DNA from: Coprinus comatus
Lineage: Eukaryota; Basidiomycota; Agaricomycetes; Agaricales; Agaricaceae
Reading direction: 5' to 3'
Assembly: GCA_034638255.1 (NCBI GenBank)
Contig: JAWPGT010000013.1
Location: 310,001-374,000 of the forward strand
Length of the DNA: 64,000 bases
Part shown: piece by piece, positions 48,989 through 60,135 of the stretch
Position numbering within the stretch: position 1 is the stretch's first letter
Layout of the letters: every line of letters starts with the position of its first letter
The notes under the pieces: generated by a model
Databases searched by the model: none
What the model saw: the letters and a program-made list of their open reading frames with translations, nothing else
What the model was told of the DNA's origin: nothing
Made by a program: the position numbers and the translations under genes

Positions 48989-50134
48989 TCAAACACCTCG
49001 AGGTTTGTTAGTTTTTGACGATATCGACCCAAATTCAATGATTTCACCATCGTTGAGATCGAGCTCTATGTCCCATGTGGGACTCCGTTCTCTTGTAACT
49101 TCTGCCGCTCCATTTTCTTCACCTTCATATGTCTTGGATGGGCCGGGATTTGGATGTTGTAGATCAGGCAGTCTTGTTGTAACACTGTTCCGAAAAGGCT
49201 TGTCCAAAGCAGTCTTGATACTCCTAACTTTGACGGGACCAAAGCCTGGGAGATTCTGCAGTTGATCGGTGGTCGCATTTGCGATGTTGGCCATACTCTA
49301 TCTCAAGGTTGAATGTGGGTTGCCATGAGAGTTAAAGAAGTGGACACTCACACCAAATGTAGTACGGAGGGTTTCTACGTCTGTTTTGTTGACTTTGTTA
49401 ATACTTGTCAGAACATTGCGTAGCGTGGAGTAATAGTCCGTGTCTACACGTTCTTTAATCATGTCTGCAGGTTTGTTTTCGTACTGTTTGTAGGATGAAA
49501 GATAGAAAGCCACTTCGTCACTTCTGTTGATGATTAAGGATAAATTCAGGGATAAAGGAAACGATATAAGTACTCACGAAAATGCAACTATGATAGTGAT
49601 GTTGTTGATGAGGCACGCCTGCTTCTGGTTAGGGGAATACCCTACACGTATTGAAGTGTTACTTCACCTTGGTCAGTTCTTTTATGACATCTTGATGTTG
49701 TGACTGTGTCCGGTATTCATGAGACGCTCTTGTTGAGGAAGTGTGAATGATACATACGATGTCACACAGAATCAATAATATGCGAAGGTTATATGAATGC
49801 CCAAGCTTCTCGATACGCGTGTGGATGTACTCGGGATGCAGGCGATGATACCGAAGGCTACCAAACTGTTAAGCAACCGACGAGAATTATGAGTTAGTGA
49901 ATTGACCTCAAAAACAGAACGCCCGTCGTTCTGCCAACCTGGTAGTCCGCAACAATATCTCCGAATTCCTTGCCAATATTGCGGATACAGTCCAGGACAG
50001 GATTTCCTCTCTGATAGCTCTCAGTTGTAATGACATTTGGATAAGACAGCTTATACCTGACAGGTGTTTACGATGATATTGTTGCCAGAATTAGGAACAA
50101 TGGCGGGACCATTTGCTTGAGGGGGTGGTGGCAT
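48989..50134 (-). CDS. RAD10: Rad10/ERCC1 subunit of the XPF-family repair nuclease
   Basis: Several small exons give about 278 residues. The central domain reads [10 protein letters not shown] joined to [20 protein letters not shown], then [53 protein letters not shown] and [17 protein letters not shown]. These match ERCC1 segment by segment. The C-terminal helix-hairpin-helix pair follows ([22 protein letters not shown]). Rad10 is the non-catalytic partner of Rad1/XPF and positions the nuclease for nucleotide excision repair and crosslink repair. The acidic tail ends [12 protein letters not shown]. The start at 50134 is the first ATG before the conserved core. It is convergent with the Nse6-like gene and divergent from amidohydrolase copy 2. 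Confidence 0.93.
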
Positions 50135-50238
50135 GAGAGTTATAATTAGAGCCCCTCTCGGGCCGCCAACACCGGATAATGCATGATTGGTCCGCTAAAT
50201 GTTCTATTGCGACGGCTCGGCCAGCAAGTTGCAACACG
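50135..50238. promoter_or_regulatory. Divergent promoter, Rad10 / amidohydrolase copy 2
   Basis: 104 nt between two opposed ATGs; both 5' leaders must fit here or overlap. No regulator site recognised. Confidence 0.45.
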
Positions 50239-53200
50239 ATGGACAAGATACCCCAGCCGAACATTTCTGCACCTCGTAAGGCCAACACAATACACAAGAC
50301 GCGGCTGCTGGCGCTCGTAACTGCTTCCCTCGTGTTGGCATCACCGCTTGGACTCTTTCTTTATACCAACCCGGAATCCGCGCATTCACATAAGGTACCC
50401 CTTAATGCACACGAGATTATAAATAAATGTCGTCAATTGCAACTCCCTGCCGGTCCCCCGAGCAATTTCCACCAACGAACAGTATCTGATCGCTTCGAAC
50501 CGGAGACGCAACCTACACTCATCAGGAACGCAACCATCTGGACTGGACGTGTATCCGGCTATGAGGTTATCAAGGGTGACATTCTCATAGACAAGGGTAT
50601 CATACAAGCCATTGGAGACATTGGGCACGTCAATCTCCATGGCATTTCCGGTCTTGTGACGCTGGATGCTGGAGGAGCTTGGGTTACCCCTGGGTATGTT
50701 AATTTGAACGTCCAGGATACCTATACTAAGAAAATATCAAGAATTGTAGACATGCATTCCCATATTGGTACCACAAGTGCTCCAGTCCTGGGTGGTGCAA
50801 ACGATACAGACTCGCTCAAGGGCCTGGCAATGCCTTGGCTTCGGAGTGTAGATGGACTCAACACCCATGATGATTCCTATCAACTTTCTACAGCCGGAGG
50901 TGTAACAACTGCCAATGTTTTGCCTGGATCTGCGGACGCGATTGGTATGGAATTCACATGCGATGTTCTAGTTTGACTCAGTGATATTGAAACCTTTGAA
51001 GGCGGACAAGCATTTACCATCAAACTCAGACCAACTTCCGAGCGTTCCACTAGTGCGATGCTTTTGGAACCTCCGTACACCATAAATAGCACCTACGTTG
51101 ATCCAGCTTTGCCTCCTCGATGGCGTCAAATGAAGTGAGTGAATTGTTTCATTGAGAGCTTCCTTCTACTAACCGCACATTTTAGACATGCCTGTGGCAA
51201 GTAATTCATTGTGAGGGCAATTGTATCCTGATAGCATCATTCGTGATACAGGTGAAAATCCCAGTACGTCTCATTGCCCTTTTGCATAACAAATACCAAT
51301 AGGAAGTTATCGTCAGGTCAATTTTACTCCGGGACACGCATGGATACTATGTGGGCATTTAGGCAAGCGTAAGCGCACATTTGTAATGTTCAGTTGAAGC
51401 ACACCCATGAGACGAATTACAGTTACAACACTGCTCGCAAAATCAAAGAACAACAGGATGCATATTGCAGTACTGCTCTCGCGGGTGAATGGGATAACAT
51501 TGGTTCTTTTCCTGAGGAGCTTCATTGGGAAGCATTGGTTGATGTTCTTCGAGGTCGTGTCAAAGTTGGTCGCCCTCCATGACGACGCGCGTATTTTGGT
51601 TTAATATTGACCAAAGGTTCATAACCACTGCTACGAGGCAGTTGATCTAGATGCTATGGTTCGGGTGCGTGTTAGATTTATGAGAACTTTACACCATACT
51701 CACAAGGTATCAATAGATTACCAACGAGTTCAAGTTTTCTATTGCTGCTTTCCACCATGCGCATGAAACATATCTCGTTCCCGAATTGCTTAAAAAAGCA
51801 TACGGTAGCTATTATTTCTCTAAAATAACCTGTAATATAAGAATGCTTAAACTTCTCGCAAGGACGCCAACCAGGTATCGCATTATTCGCCACGCTTGCG
51901 AGGTACAAACGTGAGGCATTGAGGGGCTCCGAATTTGCTCCGAAGATTCTCTCAGACAATGGTTTCCAAGTCGCAATGAAGGTCAGTTATAACTTATACG
52001 CCATCTTAACTTTAAGATCATTACTGATACAAGGAATTCCCAGAGTGATCATGGAATTCTTAATTCTAGATATCTCCTTAATGAAGCACAGCAAGCTCAT
52101 TACTATGGTCTCTCGTCCAATCTTGCGATAGCCTCAGTGACTTCGACACCGGCGACTCTTTTGGGTTTAGATCATAGAGTGGGATTCATAAAAACAGGTC
52201 AGCGTTTATTGATCGTTCTATTCTACTTATTTAATAACAGTGTCACCCCAATTTAGGCTACGATGCTGGTAGGTTCTTTTCTGCCCTTACACAGGATCAA
52301 TTTTTAATTCTTCCCCAAGATCTAGTAGTATGGGACAGCCATCCCCTTGCTCTTGGTGCTACGCCTAAGCAAGTCTTCATTGATGGAATTGCACAACTTA
52401 AAGACCCGCATGTAACTTTGAAGCCGATATACTCTCAACATGCTCCTCAAACGCCAGACTTCAAAAAGGAGGCCAAGCAAGCAGTAGAATATGATGGTCT
52501 CCCTCCGCTTGCTGCTGTCCCGAGACAAGAAAAATTTGTTCTCCTTACCAATGTTAGCAGCGTTTATATGCGTGGATACAATAACGTATCACAGGTATAC
52601 TCGCACCTATCAACAGGTGAAAGCGGGGTTGTTCTCACGGAGAACGGGAAAGTTACCTGTATTGGGTTAGACAACATCTGTCGCAAGAAACTTTCTGATG
52701 ATCGCCATTTCAAATCGATCAATCTTCAAGGCGGTACAATCGCGTATGTTCATATCACTTTAAGTTTGATGCATACATCGTCTAACATATTATAGCCCAG
52801 CTTTGACTAGCTATGGTAGCCCGTTGGGTGTTGAAGATATTAAGGGAGAACGTTCGACCAAGGATGGCAAAGTTTTGGATCCTCTCAAATCAAACGTGCC
52901 TGAAATTCTAGGAGGCGAAGGAAGCCTTATTCGAGCCATTGATGGCCTGCAGTTCTCCTCCCGCGATGCATTGTATGTAATAATATTTTCCTGTTATACG
53001 AAACCTAACGCAGGTGTATTCCTCAGACTTGCTTATCGCTCGGGCGTCACCGCTGCAGTGACTTCTCCCCTCAGCTCACTAGTTTTGTCTGGTTTGGCAA
53101 CAGCATTCAGTACGGGTGCACTGCACAAGTTGTCCAAAGGTGCCGTCATTCAGGACGAAACAGCCTTACATATTTCTATCGGTGCTTCTAAACCGAGTGT

Positions 53201-53993
53201 AAGCACCCAAATAGCATTGCTTCGGCGACTTCTCAAAGGCAATGGTGAAGGGGACCTAGGACATGCTTTTAGAAAAGTAATTAGGGTTAGTTTATACGTC
53301 AATATTTCTTTCCAGTGCCTGTGGTAACTCATAAAATTATCATAGGGACAATTAAGGCTTGTAATCGATGTTGAGAGTGCGGATATCATGGCAACATTGA
53401 TTACACTCAAGCGTGAAATTGAGGCCGATACCAAAATTTTACTTCACATAACCTTCTCTGGAGCAACAGAAGCTCACATGCTTGCCAGAGAGATTGGAGA
53501 GGCTGGAGTTGGTGTTATCCTGCGTCCGGTTAGACCCTTCCCCTTTACCTGGAAATCCAAAAGAATGTAAGTTGTTACTTTTTGTCAGTTAAAATAATCG
53601 ATCTAAGTTGCCAACAGTCTTGCCGGTCCTCCTCTCACTGAGGAGAATGCAGTTAGTATTCTTGCCCGGCATAATGTGACGGTAGGAGTGGGTATCACGG
53701 AGTCGTGTATTGCACGCAACATCCGCTTTGACATAGGCTGGGTGAGTGTTTTCTCCCTGATATATTGTGTCCTCGAACTCAAACAGAAGTATTAGGCTGC
53801 ACTCGAAGTGGGAGAAAGTCGTATTTCCCATGAGCAAGCCCTGGCACTAGCTTCTATTAACCTTGAAAAGCTACTCGGCGTTAAACATCCAAATACTGAT
53901 CTGGTCGCCGTTGAACGGGGCGAATTCCTAAGCTTCGAGGGCAAACCTATCGCTATTATCTCTGAAAGCAGAAAAAGTGTTGATCTACTATAA
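50239..53993 (+). CDS. Membrane-anchored amidohydrolase, copy 2 (CE9-like)
   Basis: A close paralogue of the gene at 42070 with the same domain order: an anchor (LLALVTASLVLASPLGLFLY), a composite strand region (LIRNATIWTGRVSG), VDMHSHIG near residue 155-160, and a second half with ALTSYGSPLG in place of the metal motif. The 11-nt and 12-nt micro-exons recur at 51186-51196 and 51252-51263. The intron between them (51197-51251) starts GCAAGT, a textbook GC donor, while the intron at 51369-51422 starts GTAAGC. An extra 48-nt intron at 50694-50741, just before the metal motif, is absent from copy 1. Copy 1 instead has an intron inside FGRYKREA that copy 2 lacks. Expect a type II membrane or secreted hydrolase of unknown substrate. 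Confidence 0.85.
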
Positions 53994-54082
53994 TTATTAT
54001 ATCCTACATATTACTAGAAAAACGAATGGAATACAGAAGAGTAACTAGATAGCATCGGGATAGCAAAATAAAGTTCTAAATT

Positions 54083-56888
54083 TTACAACTCGTTCGCGTT
54101 TGTATCCTTCGTAGTATTATCTTTCATCTTGCGCCCAGTAACCTGGCGCACAATATCTTTTATGGCAGGGAGACCAGTCGTAATGAGCTTGACTTGGCGT
54201 GTCTCATCTATCGCAAAGTGTCAGTGGCTTTGAAAGATGCGCAGAAGATTAAAGCCCATACTGATTGGTATAATGATATTGTGTTTGCGGAAATCCTTCC
54301 CTTTCGCTTGGGGACCAATCATTGGGTGATCCGTGGGCACGATGACAAAAGAATTCTAGATGTCAAGTTTTAGCCAAAATTGCTATAGGTGTAAGAATTA
54401 CAAACATTTTTATACCAGGTTCGTATATCATCGGATGACATGGGCGAGGTTGGTGTCTTCTGACGGCCAATTACTTGAATAACTGCTTTAACGGTTTTGA
54501 TTATTCCAGCGGCTGTGGCAAATTAATTCATATACCAGAGGTTAATACCATGCTGCTCACCCCGTTTTTCCATAAGGTGAACGAGGGATTGACAACCCGG
54601 ACCATGGCCAATTAATATGATACTCGTTGCACCCGAGAGTCTGAAATGAATTAAGTTTTTAGTTTGAAAGTCTCCGAAAGGCTAATTCAGTGACGTACTG
54701 TACATAATTATCCCATAGGTAAATAACCGCTTCTCGACCTACATCTTCCATGGACTTTGTTCTCTGAAATGGATAATGTCGTCTAATCTTGTGCTTGGAA
54801 GTGAATAAATATTCCACTCAACTGATGAAACTGGAGTGGCAGGCTTGGGGTACACATTTGCATCAAGTAAAGAATATCCTTCCGATTGAACCCAATCAAC
54901 AAGATTCTTAGAAAAGTCGATCTGGAGGCAGATGAGATACATGTCAAAGGGAAAGTAAAGGCAGACTAACCAAGTAAGAGCGTTCCATCTCAACGTCGCA
55001 CGTCGCAGACGATTCAAGTTCCATGCGCAGATTTCCGCTGGAGTGGGATCAACAAAAAAAAAGATAACAGAAAGAAAGGCTACTCTCACAATTCATGTAT
55101 AAAGAAAATTAATGTTTTGTTTGTGAACAAATCGGGCCTATGTATTGTTACTGAAAGGTTCAAGTAACACCAATATCAATTTTACAACTTACGTGCACAT
55201 GATCTGTGTTGACAGCCGTTGTTCCATATCTTTCCGCACCAACGGGATCTGCATCATTTCATATTTGGTATATAGATAATGTTGTCGGTGAGACTTGAGG
55301 ATTTCTAACACTTCATTAACACTAACGTCAAAGAGCAACATTTTGATTTACCTGGTATTGAAAACGTAATATCTTCAATTTCTGTTTGTGGTTCACATGC
55401 ACGAGGATCAATACTCTTCCAATATTTGCTTTGCTCCTTTGCGACCAAATACACAGTTTCCGTAGCGGCCTCACAGGCTGTCAACGGAGGTAATTGATCT
55501 GGCGCCTCGCCTAACAGTATCTTTGTTACGGCCAAGGCAGAGACTGAGATCGAGTTGAGATTATAGCCACCCTCTAGCGCAACACAACCCGGCCATTGGC
55601 CAGGCCAGCCAGCATGTGCGTCATGTGTGCATATCCTGCAGGTGATACCAGACATTCCCCAAGTTCGTCACCAGCTGCTGAATCGAATCCTGCAGAAACT
55701 TGACGACATTGTTAGATTCACACATGGTGAGAGTATCTAAAGATAGAGGCCTTACTTATGACCAAATCAGGGGAGAATTCCATGCCAATAGGCATCACAA
55801 TTTTTTGGAAAGCATGGATATAATCACCGTCGCCCATGCCTTCACAAGGCCAGGGAATGTTAACGGAGCTGGACGAGTATATCAGCATTAAATTCTGTCA
55901 CTATATATATTCACTTACTAGCCAAGACCGGCTTCTTCTCCACAGGATTGCATACTACCAAAAGGACCAGTTGGATAAAATGTACCTTGCTCGTACCGAT
56001 GAAGAGATATATATAAAACCGACGGATCATCATTGAAAGCACGCTGTGTCCCGTTCCCTAAGGATTGGTTCATACTTTGGAAACCAGAATATACTCAGAA
56101 TCTTACCATGGTGGACATCCCTAAAGATTATTACTCAGTCTGATATACATAAAGATATGTACATAGAGCATACCAGTCCAGAATCAATATTTTCTTGACG
56201 GGGGTAAGTTGCTGTACTACACGTGCAGCCACAGCAACATTGTTGAAGAAACAGAATCCCATATGTTCGTCAGGTTCGGCGTGATGACCTGGGGGACGAA
56301 CAATGGCAAACGCTTTCCTAAGCCGGCCTTGGGCAACAGCTAGACACGCCTCAATGACACCACCACAGCTTAGAAGAGCTGCTCTTGTAGTTCCCGCCAT
56401 AACATATAAAGATAGCTGTTCGTAATAGGCCTCAGAATCAACAATTTGCTGATCCGTCATGTCTAATAAAAACAGGTAGATTTAAATTCATATCTCTTTC
56501 ACGCCGTATATAGAAAGAGAATGTATGCCGTCGACTTACATTGAATGGCCTGTACTTTGTCCCAGTGATCTTCGGTATGAACCAATAGAGCCTCTTCTCT
56601 GCGGACGGGCCGAATAGGTAACCAAAGCATCTTCTTTGTGTACTGGTGTTCGACAAGCATTTTCCAAAGCCTGATTATACGTTGGGGCTGCTCTGGATGT
56701 ATCTCATTCCCAAGTTTGAGATGTGTCGTCATTTCCGACGAGTAGACGTAGCCAACTGAGTAATTGGGGATAGACGGATTATATGGGACGGATACAGCAC
56801 GAGGATGAGCATCAATTGTCTTCGAGGTAGCTGTTTGGGCATCGTCAACTTGCATGATATTAGAGCTGGGTGTTTTCTGTAAATCCAT
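54083..56888 (-). CDS. HDA1: Class II histone deacetylase Hda1 with Arb2 domain, one-base frame break
   Basis: A multi-exon gene. The N-terminal part has [26 protein letters not shown]. The catalytic domain follows: [20 protein letters not shown] and ILILDW joined to [20 protein letters not shown], with [15 protein letters not shown]. The [18 protein letters not shown] segment should run straight into LEGGYNLNS, but a single base is missing near 55575-55580, so the conserved frame changes there. The C-terminal Arb2-like domain ([19 protein letters not shown]) is typical of fungal Hda1. The enzyme removes acetyl groups from H3 and H2B and represses genes. Either the assembly has a one-base deletion or this allele is broken; all other catalytic motifs are intact. 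The stop at 54083 follows KDTNANEL. Confidence 0.87.
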
Positions 56889-57431
56889 GTCTAGATTTTA
56901 TACTGTTCCCTGAGCCTTTGACGGTATGTTTAAATGCAAGGTAGAGAGAAAAGAATAATGGAGTGAAGGAAGAGTATAAAAGGCAATGTCGGCTGCTATG
57001 TTTGGATCCACCCTGCAAATCAAATAACTGGTTCTGAACTGCTGAACTCCAGCATTGCAATGGTGGATGAAAGTTTAAACTGCCCAATGTTCAGCCATAC
57101 AAATGTCTGAATTATATAAAACAATGTGGGCCTAAATTGGCGCATTGCTTATTACTTTATTTACAAAATAATCATACACTGTGTGTGTCACTCTTCCTGG
57201 GCGCAAGTAGTTATTCGAGGATCAGTGAATTTATTCCATATGGGTGGAACCGTAATCCACAATGCCCACTGTGCTCATTGGCAACGGCAATGCCGGGGAT
57301 GGTGTTAGGGCGATGATGTGAAACTCGACACTGCTGTGCAGCATCATGTACAACGAAGACTACGGCCCACGCCCTAAATAAATCCATCAGCTCATCCACC
57401 TTATCTCTCCTCTCACAACCTACAATACACT
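56889..57431. other. Divergent intergenic region, about 0.5 kb
   Basis: It separates the Hda1 start from the start of the four-span membrane protein. No gene is supported. A pyrimidine-rich leader (CTTATCTCTCCTCTCACAAC, 57401-57420) lies just before the ATG at 57432. Confidence 0.5.
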
Positions 57432-58598
57432 ATGGCATTCAGCTATAGAGACCTGTTCCTAGGTAAAACAAAGTTCTGTTGCTGTTTGCCCGTTAGAGTG
57501 GGGGTCATTATCATGGCTATACTGGGTCTCCTCATCTCCAGTTTGCTTTCAATTGTGCTATGGTACCAAGTCTCAAGTATGTGCCAATGCCGTATCGTGT
57601 TTGGTGGTCACTAAAGTGTCAGTTAACAGCCGGGCAGAAAACAATGTCCTCAGGGATGATGACTGCGTTTGTGATAGGTGGCTTGGTAGAGACCTTCCTT
57701 TTCGTGGCCTCCACACTCGGGTGGGTTATCATAACACTTGCTCAACAACCCATCCCATTCTCATTTACGCGTTAATAGCCTTGTCGGGGCAATTGTACGC
57801 AAGCAAAGTTTTGTCCAGATATATGCATACATCACATATATCCACTTTGTTCTCAATCTAGCTGTTGCGATATGGCTACTCGTTGAAGTTTCGTCTGCGG
57901 GGAAGGCTGCTACTATTGCAGCATGCGAAGAGACAATACAGAACGAAGCTGCCAAAGAGCAGTGCAAACACATTCTCAATCTAGGTCAGCTGGTATACAT
58001 TGTTGTGGCGAGTCTGGTCCTCGTCATTGAGCTTTGTGAGTACCCTTGAATCATTCTATTCTACACCCTTCGATCTCCTCAACATTGTTTTGTAGATGGT
58101 ACACTTGTTGTGACTCGTTATGTCAATCAGCTGAAGAGAGAGAAATCCCACATGCGACAGTCACGAGAGGGAATTGAAGAGGCATTCAGATTGAACGCAA
58201 GCAAAGCACGCTATACTGCGTTGGCCACATCGCATGAGTTGGATATAATGGACTCAAGGGGGATGTATAGCGGCCTGGAGAACACAGAGTATGATCCTTA
58301 CCGCGAAGTGGCTGCTGTTCCACCTGGCATGCCAGTACCCGTGTCTACTCAACAACCTCGGCGATTCAATACATTCATTGAAGAAGAAAGACCCAGCCCA
58401 CCTATTGAAGCTGGGTATGGGGGTGGAACATGGACACACGAAGATATTACTGAGGAAGAAAAGGCACGGCTGAGAAGACGTGAGAGAGAACTTGGGCTCG
58501 ATGAGGACACAGATGGGGAAGTCGTAGACCATTCTTCTGAGAGTAAAGTTGTTTACCAGGACACGGACGAATTGCCTCGATATGATAATTTGAAGTAG
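57432..58598 (+). CDS. Four-span membrane protein, function unknown
   Basis: Four exons (introns 57577-57629, 57721-57778 and 58036-58095) give 331 residues. There are four hydrophobic helices: after FCCCLPVRVG, AFVIGGLVETFLFVAS, YAYITYIHFVLNLAVAIWLL and LVYIVVASLVLVIEL. A loop with two cysteines (ACEETIQNEAAKEQCKHIL) between helices 3 and 4 recalls the extracellular loop of tetraspan proteins. The last 150 residues are hydrophilic, with RRFNTFIEEERP and a charged helix (EEEKARLRRRERELGLDED). I do not recognise a named family; the topology is tetraspan/MARVEL-like. The first cysteine cluster suggests palmitoylation, which is inference. Probably a plasma-membrane scaffold. Confidence 0.72.
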
Positions 58599-58686
58599 AT
58601 ATTTGTGGACATTTATTGATTCGTAATACACACGAACAAGCAATATCGTACTGCACCACTCATTAAGTGTGCAAGACATACATGTC

Positions 58687-59584
58687 ATGCCTACCCGATA
58701 TCATGCTCAACGCCAGCATCTCGTCCAGTCGGTTAGTATCTCCTCAATCTCGCTGGTCTCTATATTCATATTCCTTGCTGTAAGCTCGACTCCCTGGTGC
58801 ATCAGCTCTTCACATTGTCCTTCCTAATGTCACCGTCTATTGTCGTCTACCTCATCCGTATGTTCGTGCAGATGCAATGCGCAAGACCCAGAGAGTTCGA
58901 CCCAACCTACCATATCCGTTTCTTCTACGGCCTCATTCTCTCCAGCAGCGCCACCATTATGTGGATGCATGGGGCACAGGGCGCTTCGCAAGGTCGTACG
59001 CTCATCATCGACTTTGTCGGACTGTGTAGGTCATATATGCTTCCGCGGTATCCTCTCTAACAATACTCTGCATCACAGCCTATGTCCCGTCCAAGCTACA
59101 ACTACTATGTCTAGATTTCCTCATCATCTTTCTCCAACTTGTCATCATGATTATCTCCTACGAAACACAACTCTACTATACCAGCACACAAACGGACATT
59201 CCTGACGTGTTGCTACCCGATACACCATCTTACAATTCTGATCATTACGCACCACTCCTTCCACAGTCCACATCTACCGATACCGACACCGATACCCATA
59301 ATGTCATCAAGGACGCGAGAGACTCTACGCCTTGTATTGTCAATTTACAGCTTTCACCTGTCGTAATGCGGCTACGACACCCAATCCCCCCCGTCCCTAC
59401 TCGCACAGATCCCCTTTTACCCCTACCCAACACAACATCCCTACCTCTCCCACATGGCCTGCAAATGCTGATGCGTGCTACTGCTAGGGCTAGGCAGGAT
59501 AGAGGAGCAGCTGCAAGGAATGACATAACCGATCAAGCGCGTGACAACAGGAGGAATGGCCTGCTTCCGGGAGGTTTGGCTTAG
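58687..59584 (+). CDS. DUF1746 membrane protein (Dsc4-like)
   Basis: Three exons (introns 58732-58784 and 59026-59078) give 263 residues. The opening QRQHLVQS-LDSLVHQLFTL, then SPSIVVYLIRMFVQMQ, HIRFFYGLILSSSATIMWMH and LQLLCLDFLIIFLQLVIMII form the DUF1746 pattern with three or four helices. In fission yeast this domain is, to my recollection, found in Dsc4, a subunit of the Golgi Dsc E3 ubiquitin ligase that activates SREBP; assignment to that complex here is inference. A disordered Pro/Thr-rich tail follows. An ATG at 58682 is in another frame and is not used, because only the 58687 frame joins to exon 2. Confidence 0.72.
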
Positions 59585-59658
59585 GGACAGGTGTATAATA
59601 ATCGTTTTTTATAATATGGCAGGTTTCCTCGGTTGTAGTTAGCGTTGGCTGAGCTAGT

Positions 59659-59989
59659 TCACCACTTGCGCTTCAGCTTCCGTTGTGTGTCAGCGAGACA
59701 GATATACCGGGTGGGATGGCGCACTCACAGTTGCACGTAGACACTTGGTAAACTTGGCAAACTCATCTTTGCACATGTCCTTTCTGACATCCATGTAGTT
59801 GGCAGAAATACATTTGCCATAGACAGATGCTTGGGACGAGCAAGTGACTGTCGTAGCGTACGCGAGTTTCTTGAGGGGGTTTGAGTTGCAACGACCTTTG
59901 TAGAGTTCATTATGGTCTTTGGTAGGGTTGAATTTGTGATCCGGATCAATTTTGGGTTGAATGAAATAAATATAAATGAATTTTGGCAT
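59659..59989 (-). CDS. NDUFAF8-like twin-CX9C complex I assembly factor
   Basis: Two exons (intron 59677-59728) give 92 residues. The core is KLAYATTVTCSSQASVYGKC (CX9C), then MCKDEFAKFTKC (CX9C) and a Lys/Trp end (KRKW stop) formed after splicing. This matches the NDUFAF8/C17orf89 family, small intermembrane-space proteins needed to assemble mitochondrial complex I. The N-terminus (MPKFIYIYFIQPK) is longer than usual for the family and its start is uncertain; an internal ATG at about 59911 is in another frame. The protein is a likely substrate of the Mia40 encoded at 16032-16901. Confidence 0.78.
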
Positions 59990-60135
59990 GTGTGTTTCCA
60001 GGCCGCGTCTATTTCACTACATCATTGCATGTGCCCAACTCTTCCACAACCCCCTCATAGTTTCGCTTTCGCTGGCCACAATCTCACCCAGCAACACTCG
60101 TTATACCCAACGTCATAGACGTAATCAACTACAAA

